Assembly: GCF_028281305.1 (NCBI RefSeq)
Contig: NZ_JANQKD010000014.1
Span: 1 to 36,180, forward strand
From: Pelagibius sp.
Lineage (GTDB): Bacteria; Pseudomonadota; Alphaproteobacteria; Kiloniellales; Kiloniellaceae
Length of the DNA: 36,180 nt
Direction of reading: 5' to 3'
The notes under the pieces were generated by a model. That model searched no databases and had not been told where the DNA came from. It was given only the letters and a program-made list of their open reading frames with translations. The translations under genes and the position numbers were made by a program. Positions 8,760 through 16,350 of this stretch are shown one piece after another (positions within the stretch are counted from its first letter, which is position 1; the number at the start of each line of letters is the position of its first letter).

Positions 8760-9773
8760 TCAGGCCCGCTGCGCCTGTTGAAGACCGAGTTCCGCCGCAA
8801 TCAGTTCGGCGAGCTTTTGTTCCGGGCGCGCGCCGACGTGGGAGATCACCTCCGCCGCCGCCAGCGCGCCGATGCGCCCGCTGTCGTAGAGCGAGTGGCC
8901 GTTGGTCATCCCGTAGAGGAAGCCGGCGGCAAAGAGATCGCCGGCGCCGGTGGTGTCCACCACTTGGGCGACCGGCGCCGCGTCGACCACGTGCACCTCC
9001 TCACCGCTGACGATCACCGCGCCCTTCTCGCTGCGGGTCAGGGCCGCGACGTCGCAGTGCTGGCGCACCTGCTGCAGGGCCGCGTCGAAGTTGTCGGCGT
9101 CGAAGAGACCGCAGACCTCTTCCTCGTTGGCGAAGACGATGTCGACGTGCTTGGCGACAAAGTCCTTCAGTTCATCCTTGTAGCGGTCGACGAGGAAGGG
9201 GTCGGAGAGGGTGAGGGAGATCTTGCCCCCCGCCGCATGGCAGAGGCGGGCCGCCCGCAGGAAGGCCGCCTTGGCCGAGGGCGAGTCCCAGAGATAGCCC
9301 TCCATGTAGGTGACCGCTGCGGCCTGGAGCTGTGCCTCGTTCAGATCCTCAGGCCCGAAATCGACGGCGGCCCCCAGGAAAGTGTTCATGGAGCGCGCGG
9401 CGTCCGGCGTGACCAGGATCATCGAGCGGCCGGTGGCCGGCCCGCTGGTGGCATGGGGCGTGTCGAAGCCGACCCCGGCGGCGCGGATGTCGTGGGTGAA
9501 GATGCTGCCGAGCTGGTCGTCGCGCACCTTGCCGAAGAAGGCCGCCTGGCCGCCGAGCGAGGCGATGCCGGTCGCGGTGTTGCCCGCCGAACCGCCGGAG
9601 ACCTCCACCGCGGGGCCCATGGCGTCATAGAGCTGCACGGCCCGGTCCTGGTCGATCAGGATCATCCCGCCCTTGGGGATCTCCATGGCCTCCAGAAAGG
9701 CGTCATCGGTCTTGGCGAGGATATCGACAAGGGCATTGCCGATGCAGACAACGTCGAGGCGCGGTGCGGTCAT
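8760..9773 (-). CDS. Adenosine kinase, PfkB family
   Basis: A 337-residue ribokinase-fold sugar/nucleoside kinase. The substrate-side motif VSGGSAGNTA (58-67) and the C-terminal catalytic/anion-hole motif DTTGAGDLFAAGF (273-285, Asp279 as catalytic base) are intact. Residues 8-19 (VVCIGNALVDIL) form the usual first strand. Alphaproteobacterial members of this subgroup are annotated as adenosine kinase, which converts adenosine to AMP with ATP for purine salvage; other PfkB substrates cannot be excluded from sequence alone. The ATG has GGAAG five bases upstream. It is the first gene of a minus-strand run (kinase, typA, ampG, macro domain). No convincing sigma-70 promoter is seen just upstream. 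Confidence 0.87.
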   Translation of the reverse strand: MTAPRLDVVCIGNALVDILAKTDDAFLEAMEIPKGGMILIDQDRAVQLYDAMGPAVEVSGGSAGNTATGIASLGGQAAFFGKVRDDQLGSIFTHDIRAAGVGFDTPHATSGPATGRSMILVTPDAARSMNTFLGAAVDFGPEDLNEAQLQAAAVTYMEGYLWDSPSAKAAFLRAARLCHAAGGKISLTLSDPFLVDRYKDELKDFVAKHVDIVFANEEEVCGLFDADNFDAALQQVRQHCDVAALTRSEKGAVIVSGEEVHVVDAAPVAQVVDTTGAGDLFAAGFLYGMTNGHSLYDSGRIGALAAAEVISHVGARPEQKLAELIAAELGLQQAQRA

Positions 9774-10007
9774 GAGGCTTCCGTTATCATGGTTTGGTAA
9801 ACGCCCGCTTACGGCGCGGGTTCGGCGAGGTCCTGTCCTCTGCCACCGGTACGGGGTCCGTCATTCGGTCCGCCACGGCCACTCCTGCGGTACGTCCGCC
9901 CGTCAAAGATCCCGTCCATCAAGCGCTCGGCCAGCCGGGATACGCTTTCGCGGCCCCTTGTAGTGCGCCTTGGCAACGGCGGCAAGCCCGCTTTCGGTGC
10001 TGTTCCC

Positions 10008-10036
10008 TTGTGACAGGAAGGCCGGCAGGCTACATA
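10008..10036 (+). promoter_or_regulatory. Candidate promoter of the EI24 gene, near-leaderless
   Basis: TTGTGA (10008-10013), a 17-bp spacer, then TACATA (10031-10036). The ATG follows 7 bp after the -10 box, so transcription would begin at or next to the start codon. The hexamers are only moderate matches, but the layout is the same as at hrcA. Confidence 0.4.
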
Positions 10037-10043
10037 TCCGGCC

Positions 10044-10760
10044 ATGTTTCAAGCCCTTTCGCGTGCCATCGGCCAGTCTTTCGATCCGGCGTTCCGCCGC
10101 GTCTTCAACCGTTCGCTGCTTTACTCCCTCGTGACTTTCGTCCTGCTCTGGCTCGGCGCCTGGTTCGCCCTGGAATGGGCCGGCGAATGGCTGGTGGCCT
10201 GGCTCCGGGGCTGGAGCGGCGAGGGCTTCTGGGTCGACGTGGTGGACTGGCTGGTCAGCGCCGCCGGCATCGGCGCCATCGCCGTGGTGTCTTTCTTCCT
10301 GTTTCCGGCGGTCATGGTCTCCATCATGGCGCTGCTGCTGGACGACATCGCCGCGGCGGTGGAGCGGCGCCACTATTCGGACCTGCCGCCGGCCCGCGAA
10401 CAGCCCCTGGGAGAGGCCATCTTCGGCAACCTGATCTTCGTCGCCGTGACCCTGGTGGTGAACCTGCTGGTTCTTCCTTTGTACTTGATACTTATATGGA
10501 TTCCACCACTCAATCTGGTTTTGTTCTACCTGCTGAACGGCTATCTGCTGGGCCGCGAGTACTTCGAGCTGGTTTCGGTGCGGCGCATGATGCTGGCCGA
10601 CAGCCGCCGCATGCGCCGGCGCAACCGCGGACGGCTGATCCTGGCCGGGGCGGTCGTTACCTTCCTGCTAACCATTCCCTTGGTAAATTTGGCGACACCG
10701 ATCATCGCAACCGCCTTTATGCTGCACATCTTCGAGCAGTTGCGCCGGCAGGAGGCCTGA
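10044..10760 (+). CDS. EI24 domain-containing membrane protein (CysZ-like)
   Basis: A 238-residue inner-membrane protein of the EI24/CysZ superfamily. Hydrophobic segments lie at about 24-45, 63-100 (probably two), 129-175 (two, with the family-typical proline-rich turn IWIPPLNLVLFYLLNGYLLGR) and 195-228. CysZ members are sulfate permeases; the alphaproteobacterial branch is mostly uncharacterised, so I do not claim sulfate transport. No cysteine-synthesis genes are nearby. The ATG at 10044 has no clear Shine-Dalgarno sequence and sits 7 bp after a -10-like TACATA, suggesting a leaderless message. A bactofilin gene follows 49 bp downstream. Confidence 0.85.
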   Translation: MFQALSRAIGQSFDPAFRRVFNRSLLYSLVTFVLLWLGAWFALEWAGEWLVAWLRGWSGEGFWVDVVDWLVSAAGIGAIAVVSFFLFPAVMVSIMALLLDDIAAAVERRHYSDLPPAREQPLGEAIFGNLIFVAVTLVVNLLVLPLYLILIWIPPLNLVLFYLLNGYLLGREYFELVSVRRMMLADSRRMRRRNRGRLILAGAVVTFLLTIPLVNLATPIIATAFMLHIFEQLRRQEA

Positions 10761-10809
10761 AGGCCCAGACCTTTGACCAGGGAGCGGCGGGAGCCGGAAA
10801 GGAACGAGA

Positions 10810-11472
10810 ATGTTTGGTAAGCGCAAGACCCCCTCGACGGCCTCCGCCAACGCCAGCCCCCCTGCGCCCCTACCCTCCACAGCCCTGTCCCCGGAGGCCC
10901 GCCCCGAACCCCTCGGCGCGGCGGGGGAAAGGCAGCCCGGCGCCGAAGCCCCCGGTGCAGTGACCACGGAAAGCGGTTCCCAGACGAGCGGCCCCTCCGG
11001 TCTCAAGGCAGCCCAACGGCGCCCCGAACCCCGCGTTCCCGCGGCCCCCAGCGCCGTGGAGGGCCGCAAGCTGGTGGTCGGACGGGAAATCTGCCTGTCC
11101 GGCGAGATCAAGACCTGCGAAACCCTGGTGGTCGAGGGCCGGGTCGAGGCCGACCTCAACGACAGCCAGAGCCTGGAAATCAGCGAGCCCGGCCTGTTCA
11201 AGGGCCAGGCGATCGTGGAGGAGTGCATCGTCCACGGCACCTTCGAGGGCGACCTTACCGTCACCGGCCGGCTTGTGATCCACCCCGGCGGCCGGGTCAT
11301 CGGCAAGATTCGCTACGCCGACATCGAAATCCTGAAGGGCGGCCGCCTGAGCGGCGACGTCGACGTTCTGGACGCCTCCTTCCGGGCCCGCCTGCAGGGC
11401 GAGGGGCCGAAGCTGGCCCACAGCAGCGATGCCGCCCCGAACGGGGACGCCTCGCAGTCCCAGGCCGGCTGA
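10810..11472 (+). CDS. Bactofilin family cytoskeletal protein
   Basis: A 220-residue protein with a long Pro/Ala-rich disordered N-terminus (about 1-83) and one bactofilin beta-helix domain (about 86-190). The domain begins KLVVGREICLSGEIKTCETL and shows the periodic hydrophobic-Gly pattern of the family (VVEGRVEADL, IVHGTFEGDL, IHPGGRVIGKI, ILKGGRLSGDVDV). Bactofilins self-assemble into nucleotide-free filaments at the membrane and organise cell-wall synthesis, stalk or shape features. A GGAACGAG sits just before the ATG. A small lipoprotein gene follows at once. No M23 peptidase, the common partner, is adjacent. Confidence 0.93.
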   Translation: MFGKRKTPSTASANASPPAPLPSTALSPEARPEPLGAAGERQPGAEAPGAVTTESGSQTSGPSGLKAAQRRPEPRVPAAPSAVEGRKLVVGREICLSGEIKTCETLVVEGRVEADLNDSQSLEISEPGLFKGQAIVEECIVHGTFEGDLTVTGRLVIHPGGRVIGKIRYADIEILKGGRLSGDVDVLDASFRARLQGEGPKLAHSSDAAPNGDASQSQAG

Positions 11473-11492
11473 ACGCCGTGGCTTTGCACAGG

Positions 11493-11996
11493 ATGCTCAG
11501 ACAGTTCCGGACCGCGCTGGCCCTGCTGCTAAGCGGGCTTGCGTTGGCGGCCTGCCAGACCACCGGCAGCACATCCCGGAGCGGTTTGGCCAACAACCAG
11601 ACCGAGACCGCCGACCCCGCAGTTCAGAGCACCGAGGGCGGGGCCCCAGGCGTCGCACCGGCCGGGGCAGCGCCCGCGCCGCAACCGGCGCCGCAGGTCA
11701 CCGCACGGCCGCCCGCGCCGCCGCCGATCAACGACGATCCGAACCAGTTGATGGGCCTCGACCGCGGCGGCGTCTCCGCCCTGCTCGGCGAGCCCGATCT
11801 GGTGCGCCGGGAGGAGCCGGCGGAGATCTGGCAGTACGTAACCGCCGGCTGCGTCTTCGATGTGGTGCTCTACGACGCCGGCAGCCGCTATCGCGTGACC
11901 TATCTGGAAGCGCGCGACGATGCCGCCGACCGCCTGGCCCCCCGGCCCTGCCTCAACCGCCTGCTGCGCGAGCGCCAGACGGTGCCGGTCAGCTAA
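11493..11996 (+). CDS. Small lipoprotein with an SmpA/BamE-like C-terminal region
   Basis: A 167-residue predicted lipoprotein: signal peptide 1-20 ending in lipobox LAAC (Cys21), then a Pro/Ala-rich linker (about 40-80) and a compact domain (about 85-150). The domain has the pattern LMGLDRGGVSALLGEPDLVRRE, then WQYVTAGCVFDVVLYD. That order (helix, Gly-x-Pro turn, then W-x-Y strands) resembles the SmpA/OmlA/BamE fold; this is inference and no function is claimed. The start is uncertain: a GTG at 11478 would add five residues. It begins 20 bp after the bactofilin stop, so the two are likely co-transcribed. Its 3' end overlaps the convergent nth gene by 8 bp. Confidence 0.75.
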   Translation: MLRQFRTALALLLSGLALAACQTTGSTSRSGLANNQTETADPAVQSTEGGAPGVAPAGAAPAPQPAPQVTARPPAPPPINDDPNQLMGLDRGGVSALLGEPDLVRREEPAEIWQYVTAGCVFDVVLYDAGSRYRVTYLEARDDAADRLAPRPCLNRLLRERQTVPVS

Positions 11997-12789
11997 CGTC
12001 CTTAAGGCCTTTTGCGGCACCGGCCTTTCGCCGCGTCTTTGCCGTGGCCGCAGGCTTCCCGGCGGCGGCGCTCTTCTTCGCTGTCGCTTTCTTCTTCACG
12101 GTTTTCTTGGCCGCCTTCTTCTTGGCCACCGGTTTCTTCCCGGCCGGCGGCCCTTCCAGCGTGGTCTTGCCCTTGAAGGCGCAGAGATTGCGCACCACGC
12201 AGGCCGGGCAGTCCGGATTGCGCGCCTTGCAGACATAGCGTCCGTGCAGGATCAGCCAGTGGTGGGCGTGCAGCCGGCGGTCCGCCGGCACCACCTTTTC
12301 CAGCTTCAGCTCGACCGCCAGCGGCGTCTTTCCCGGGGCGAGACCGGTGCGGTTGCCGACCCGGAAGATGTGGGTGTCGACGGCGATCGTGGGCTCGCCG
12401 AAGGCGATGTTGAGCACCACGTTGGCGGTCTTGCGCCCGACCCCCGGCAGCTTTTCCAGGGCGTCGCGGTCGCGCGGCACCTCCCCGCCGTGTTCGGCGA
12501 TCAGGGTCTGGGACAGGGCGATCACGTTCTTGGCCTTGGAGTTGTAGAGGCCGATGGTCTTGATGTGATCCTTCAGCCGGCTCTCGCCGAGTTCCAGCAT
12601 GGCCTCGGGCGTGGTCACCGTCTTGAACAGCGGGCCGGTGGCCTTGTTGACGCTGACGTCGGTGGCCTGGGCGGAGAGCGCGACGGCCACCAGCAGGGTG
12701 TAGGGATTGACGTAGTTCAGCTCGCCCTTGGGTTCGGGCATGGCCGCGGCAAGGCGGTCGAAGAAGGTGACGACGTCTGCTTTTTTCAT
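11989..12789 (-). CDS. nth: Endonuclease III with Lys/Ala-rich C-terminal tail
   Basis: A 266-residue base-excision-repair glycosylase/AP lyase that removes oxidised pyrimidines. The helix-hairpin-helix LPGVGRKTANVVL (114-126) carries the catalytic Lys120, and AVDTHIFRV (136-144) the catalytic Asp138. The 4Fe-4S ligands are C187-X6-C194-X2-C197-X5-C203. The enzyme core ends near 212. Residues 213-266 form an added tail, rich in Lys, Ala and Pro (GKKPVAKKKAAKKTVKKK and so on), like histone H1-type or SR-free DNA-binding tails. The frame is open upstream, but the ATG at 12787-12789 gives the normal Nth N-terminus. Confidence 0.96.
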   Translation of the reverse strand: MKKADVVTFFDRLAAAMPEPKGELNYVNPYTLLVAVALSAQATDVSVNKATGPLFKTVTTPEAMLELGESRLKDHIKTIGLYNSKAKNVIALSQTLIAEHGGEVPRDRDALEKLPGVGRKTANVVLNIAFGEPTIAVDTHIFRVGNRTGLAPGKTPLAVELKLEKVVPADRRLHAHHWLILHGRYVCKARNPDCPACVVRNLCAFKGKTTLEGPPAGKKPVAKKKAAKKTVKKKATAKKSAAAGKPAATAKTRRKAGAAKGLKDVS

Positions 12790-12953
12790 GGGTTCTTTCG
12801 GATGGCTTTTTTGGGCGGCTCTTGATGAGCAACGCTTCTTCTGGATCTCTCCAGGTCCGGTGATAGGACGCAGACATGGAAAACGGCCGGAGTTTAGTGG
12901 CTTTCCTGCAGATGAGGCCATAGGTTTCGCCCGCCTTGAAGCCGCGCCTGTGC

Positions 12954-12981
12954 TTGCCGAGGCCCCTTTGCGGTCTATACT
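12954..12981 (+). promoter_or_regulatory. Sigma-70-type promoter of the DUF2244 gene
   Basis: TTGCCG (12954-12959), a 16-bp spacer and TATACT (12976-12981), both close to consensus. The expected transcript start near 12988 leaves a 15-20 nt leader with GTGGGGACGG before the TTG start codon at 13007. Confidence 0.6.
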
Positions 12982-13006
12982 GAACGGAACGTTTAGTGGG
13001 GACGGT

Positions 13007-13516
13007 TTGAGCGACAGCAGAGACATAGGCGAAGCAGAAACAGGCGAAGAGGGCAGCTTCCTCTTCGATGCCGAGTTGACACCGCACCGCAGCCTGCCGC
13101 CGCGCGGCTTCCTGCTGCTGATGGCGGGGATCTGCGCGATCAGTTTCTGCGCCGGGCTGGCCTTTTTCCTGGCCGGGGCCTGGCCCGTCATCGGCTTCCT
13201 CGGTGCCGATGTCCTGGTCATCTACCTGGCCTTCAAGGCGAGCTACCGCCAGGGCCGCCTGACCGAACGCCTGCAGCTCACCCCGGATGACCTGACCGTG
13301 ACGCGGACCTGGCCCGGCGGCAAGAGCCGCTCCTGGCAGTTTCAGACCACCTGGCTGCAGGTACTGCTGGACGACCCGCCGCAGCATGACAGCCCCTTGG
13401 TGCTGCGCTCCCACGGGCGCAGCCTCGCGGTGGGCTCCTTCCTCACCAAGCACGAACGCGCCGAACTGGCCGATGCCCTGCGCCGCGCGCTCAACGAGGC
13501 CCGGCTGCCGGGTTAG
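13007..13516 (+). CDS. DUF2244 domain-containing membrane protein
   Basis: A 169-residue protein of the DUF2244 family, uncharacterised integral membrane proteins common in Alphaproteobacteria. An acidic N-terminus (about 1-22) precedes two membrane segments (about 35-57 and 60-77). The C-terminal cytoplasmic domain carries LQLTPDDLTVTRTWPGGK and ends SFLTKHERAELADALRRALNEAR, both typical of the family. No ATG is available at a sensible place; I chose the TTG at 13007 because a GTGGGGACGG precedes it and a good promoter lies at the right distance. nth diverges from it and dapB converges on it, a neighbourhood seen in other alphaproteobacteria. Confidence 0.85.
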   Translation: MSDSRDIGEAETGEEGSFLFDAELTPHRSLPPRGFLLLMAGICAISFCAGLAFFLAGAWPVIGFLGADVLVIYLAFKASYRQGRLTERLQLTPDDLTVTRTWPGGKSRSWQFQTTWLQVLLDDPPQHDSPLVLRSHGRSLAVGSFLTKHERAELADALRRALNEARLPG

Positions 13517-13549
13517 GCCGGCCGCGCAGGGTCGGCGCAAACCGAGACC

Positions 13550-14356
13550 CTAAAGCCCCAGAACGTCCCGCATGGAGTACAGCCCGGAGGGCTTGTCGCG
13601 GCCCCAGAGCGCCGCCTTGACCGCCCCCTGGGCGAAGACCTCGCGGCTGCTGGCCTTGTGGGTCAGTACGATGCGCTCGCCCTCGGCGGCGAAGATCACC
13701 GAGTGCTCACCGGCTACGTCGCCGCCGCGCAGGGTGGCGAAGCCGATCTCGCCGCGCGGGCGGGCGCCCACTTGGCCGTCGCGGGCCCGGCAGGCGACAT
13801 CGTTCAGTGCGACGCCGCGGCCCTCTGCCGCCGCTTCGCCCAGCATCAGGGCCGTGCCGGAAGGGGCATCCACCTTGTGGCGGTGGTGCATCTCGACGAC
13901 CTCGATGTCGTAGTCGGCATCGAGGGCGCGGGCGACCTGTTCGGTGACCGCCTGCAGCAGGTTCACGCCGAGGCTCATGTTCGCGGCCTGGATCACCACG
14001 GTCTGGATCGCGGCCTGATCGATCGCCGCCTGGTCGGCCTCGGCGAGACCGGTGGTGCCGACCACGTAGACGACCTCCGCCTGGGCCGCCAGCTCGGCAT
14101 GGCGCCGGCAGGCCGCCGGGGTCGTGAAGTCGATCACCGCATCCACCGCGGCGAAGAGCTCCACCGGGTCGTCGCCCACGGTGAGGCCCAACGCCTCGCC
14201 GCCGGCCAGCAGGCCGAGGTCGCTGCCGATGACCGGACTGTCGGGCCGGTCGGTGCCGCCGCCGATGACGCAGCCCTCCGCCGCCGCGATGGTGGCCAGG
14301 TTCATGCGGCCCATGCGCCCGCCGCAGCCGACGATGCCGATCCTGTAGGGTTCCAT
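13550..14356 (-). CDS. dapB: 4-hydroxy-tetrahydrodipicolinate reductase
   Basis: A 268-residue NAD(P)H-dependent reductase of the lysine/diaminopimelate pathway, supplying peptidoglycan and protein synthesis. The nucleotide-binding loop is GCGGRMG (10-16). The catalytic motif is MHHRHKVDAPSGTA (156-169: His157/His158 and Lys161). VVGTTGL (98-104) lines the active site. The ATG at 14354-14356 has an excellent AAGGAGAG seven bases upstream; the frame extends further but without such a signal. A possible -10 (TAAAC at about 14381-14385) lies upstream. In many alphaproteobacteria dapB adjoins dnaJ; here about 4.6 kb lies between them. Confidence 0.97.
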   Translation of the reverse strand: MEPYRIGIVGCGGRMGRMNLATIAAAEGCVIGGGTDRPDSPVIGSDLGLLAGGEALGLTVGDDPVELFAAVDAVIDFTTPAACRRHAELAAQAEVVYVVGTTGLAEADQAAIDQAAIQTVVIQAANMSLGVNLLQAVTEQVARALDADYDIEVVEMHHRHKVDAPSGTALMLGEAAAEGRGVALNDVACRARDGQVGARPRGEIGFATLRGGDVAGEHSVIFAAEGERIVLTHKASSREVFAQGAVKAALWGRDKPSGLYSMRDVLGL

Positions 14357-14500
14357 GCGCCTCTCCTTGTTGCCGCGCCGGTTTAGCACGACAGGATGAT
14401 CGCGCAAAAGCCGCGGCATCATCGCGGCGTGACGGCGGACCTTGACGGCGAGGGGGCGGCTCTGGCTTGCTCGGCCCTCAACAAGACACGCAAGGCCGCC

Positions 14501-15145
14501 ATGCCCGCACCCGATTCAGACGGCTTCCTCGATCTCTGGCCGACCACCCTCCTGCGGCGCAGCCTGCCGGGGCACGACATCGCCAACGCAGAACTGGGGC
14601 GGCTGATCCAGGCGATGGAGGCGCAGCACGCCGACCTCACCACCGACTACCGCGGCGGCAACCTGCTGACGGTGGAGAACCCCGCCGTGTCCTGGCTGCG
14701 CGACTGCATCAACAAGACGGTGATCGACTACCTGAAGCGCGCGGGGCTGGACTATGCCGTGAACTGGCATCTGCAGGGTTGGGCCAACGTGAACCGCCGT
14801 GGCGACTATCACGATCCGCACAACCATCCCCACGCCTACCTGAGCGGCACCTACTACGTTCAGGTGCCTGACATGGAAAACCCGCCCAAGGAGAACCGCA
14901 GCGACGTGCGTCCGGGGGCGATCTCCTTCTACGACCCGCGCGGCGCGGCCAACATGACCGCGATCCGCGGCGACCGCCAGATCGAGGCGGAGTTCACCCA
15001 CCGCCCCAAGGCCGGCGACATCCTGCTCTGGCCCGCCTTCCTGACCCACTTCGTCCACCCCAACCTGTCGGACGCGGCACGCATCTCCATCTCCTTCAAC
15101 GCCGTCCTCAAGTGGTCGGACGCCTATCTGCCGGACCAGAACTAG
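14501..15145 (+). CDS. TIGR02466 family protein, putative 2OG-Fe(II) oxygenase
   Basis: A 214-residue protein of the TIGR02466/2OG-FeII_Oxy_5 group, cupin-fold oxygenases of unknown substrate that occur in marine alphaproteobacteria and cyanophages. The likely iron-binding region is HDPHNHPH (104-111) followed by LSGTYYVQVP (114-123). A distal HFVHP (about 183-187) and SDAARISISFN (Arg near 194 for the 2-oxoglutarate carboxylate) complete the set. The ATG at 14501 follows AAGG at good spacing; the frame is open upstream without a better signal. The gene diverges from dapB and overlaps the 3' end of the convergent acyltransferase by 38 bp. Confidence 0.85.
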   Translation: MPAPDSDGFLDLWPTTLLRRSLPGHDIANAELGRLIQAMEAQHADLTTDYRGGNLLTVENPAVSWLRDCINKTVIDYLKRAGLDYAVNWHLQGWANVNRRGDYHDPHNHPHAYLSGTYYVQVPDMENPPKENRSDVRPGAISFYDPRGAANMTAIRGDRQIEAEFTHRPKAGDILLWPAFLTHFVHPNLSDAARISISFNAVLKWSDAYLPDQN

Positions 15146-16313
15146 CGGCAGGGCCGGGGCGCTGCCGGCGCCGCAGCGGCAGGCCAACGGCAGCGCGGGT
15201 CAGCACGGACTGCGCCGAAAGCCAGGCGAGGGCGAGGCTGAGAAGCGTTGCAAACGCCATGATCGCCAGCGCCTTGATGAAGGGCTGACCCGTCCAGCCG
15301 AGCCAGAGCCAGCCGAGGGCGACGATCACCGTCTGATGGAAGAGATAGAACGGCAAAGCGATGGGCACGAAGGCGGCAAGCCCCGGCAGCGGTGCGGCCA
15401 GGAGGCGACGGCCGTAGGCCAGGGCGGTGAGCAGCAGACACCACTCGGCGGCGATACGCAGGCCGTGGCGCAGGGCGCGCGAGATCTCCACCCAGCCGAA
15501 GCCGCCGAAGGCCGTGTCGAGCGCCGCGAACCAGAGCGCCACGAGAACCAGCGCACCGACAAGGGCAAGACGGCGGATCCGCTGGAGCGCGTCTTCGAGG
15601 GCGGGATTGCGGCCCAACCACCAGCCGAAGAGCACGAGAAATCCGTAGTGCGCGTGATTGGCCCAGTCCCAGATCAGGTTGTGCGTGCTGGGAAAGGACC
15701 GGCGCAGCGCCGTCTCCAGCGCCACCAGAACGAGCCCGAACAGGAACAGCCGCCAGGGCGCCCGCGTGGTCCAGGCCGCAAGGCCCGGCAGGGCGCCGCT
15801 GCGCGCCACAACGGCCAGTGGCAGGCAGTAGACGAAGAGATAGAGCAGGAACCAGAGATGATGCCAGGAGAAGTTCGCCTGTGGATAGCAGCAGGCGAGG
15901 TAGGGGCCGAGGAAGGCGAAGAAGCCGCCCTCGAAGTCGACCGGGCTCATGCGCAGAGGCACCTGGGGGCTGATCCGCTCCAGCCAGACCTGGGGCGCCA
16001 CCAGAACAAAGATCCCGACAAGCAAGGGCACCAGAAGCCGCGCCGCCCGTTCCCTGAGGAAAGCCCCGGCGCTGCGCCGCTCCAAAGCCCAGGCCGCGCT
16101 CATCCCCGCCAGCAGGAAGAGCAGCGGCATCTGGAAAATGTTGAGTGCGCGGATGACGAAGTCGGCGGCCCAGAAGGGCGCGGCCAGATCCTTCATATGC
16201 CAGGGCTCGGCATCGAAAAGCCGGGCGGTATGAAAGACGATCAGCAGCAGGACCACGACGGCCCGCAGCGTGTCGACGTCGTGACGTCGATTGGGACTGG
16301 ACGGGGCGGTCAT
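15108..16313 (-). CDS. Acyltransferase family 3 membrane protein
   Basis: A 401-residue polytopic membrane protein with about 10 hydrophobic segments. The N-terminal RRHDVDTLRAVVVLLLIVFH carries the Arg/Asp and terminal His typical of acyltransferase-3 (OafA/MdoC/OpgC-like) enzymes, which O-acylate surface glycans or periplasmic glucans. FQMPLLFLLAGMSAAWAL and WHHLWFLLYLF are further family marks. The actual substrate is unknown. The frame opens at an ATG at 16349 inside the palindrome shared with tetR; I prefer the ATG at 16311-16313. It diverges from a TetR regulator 19 bp away, which probably controls it. Confidence 0.85.
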   Translation of the reverse strand: MTAPSSPNRRHDVDTLRAVVVLLLIVFHTARLFDAEPWHMKDLAAPFWAADFVIRALNIFQMPLLFLLAGMSAAWALERRSAGAFLRERAARLLVPLLVGIFVLVAPQVWLERISPQVPLRMSPVDFEGGFFAFLGPYLACCYPQANFSWHHLWFLLYLFVYCLPLAVVARSGALPGLAAWTTRAPWRLFLFGLVLVALETALRRSFPSTHNLIWDWANHAHYGFLVLFGWWLGRNPALEDALQRIRRLALVGALVLVALWFAALDTAFGGFGWVEISRALRHGLRIAAEWCLLLTALAYGRRLLAAPLPGLAAFVPIALPFYLFHQTVIVALGWLWLGWTGQPFIKALAIMAFATLLSLALAWLSAQSVLTRAAVGLPLRRRQRPGPAASSGPADRRPTT

Positions 16314-16331
16314 TTTCGGGCATCCATAAAT

Positions 16332-16350
16332 AATGAACGAATCATTCATT
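16332..16350. promoter_or_regulatory. Candidate TetR operator between acyltransferase and tetR
   Basis: AATGAACGAATCATTCATT is a 19-bp palindrome with one mismatched pair. It contains the tetR start codon and, on the other strand, an alternative ATG of the acyltransferase frame. Position and form fit an auto-regulatory TetR operator controlling both divergent genes. Confidence 0.6.

Noticed and set aside
6844..8781. 645-residue open frame opposite typA
   Set aside because: Shadow of typA produced by GC-rich codon bias; composition rich in His, Gly, Val and Asp with no domain.
9774..10043. tRNA or small RNA in the gap between adenosine kinase and EI24 genes
   Set aside because: No cloverleaf, CCA end or strong terminator hairpin was found; only the promoter-like hexamers near 10008-10036.
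12002..13540. 512-residue minus-strand frame across nth and the DUF2244 gene
   Set aside because: Frame-shifted shadow of both genes; Arg/Gly/Ala rich and spanning two real coding regions.
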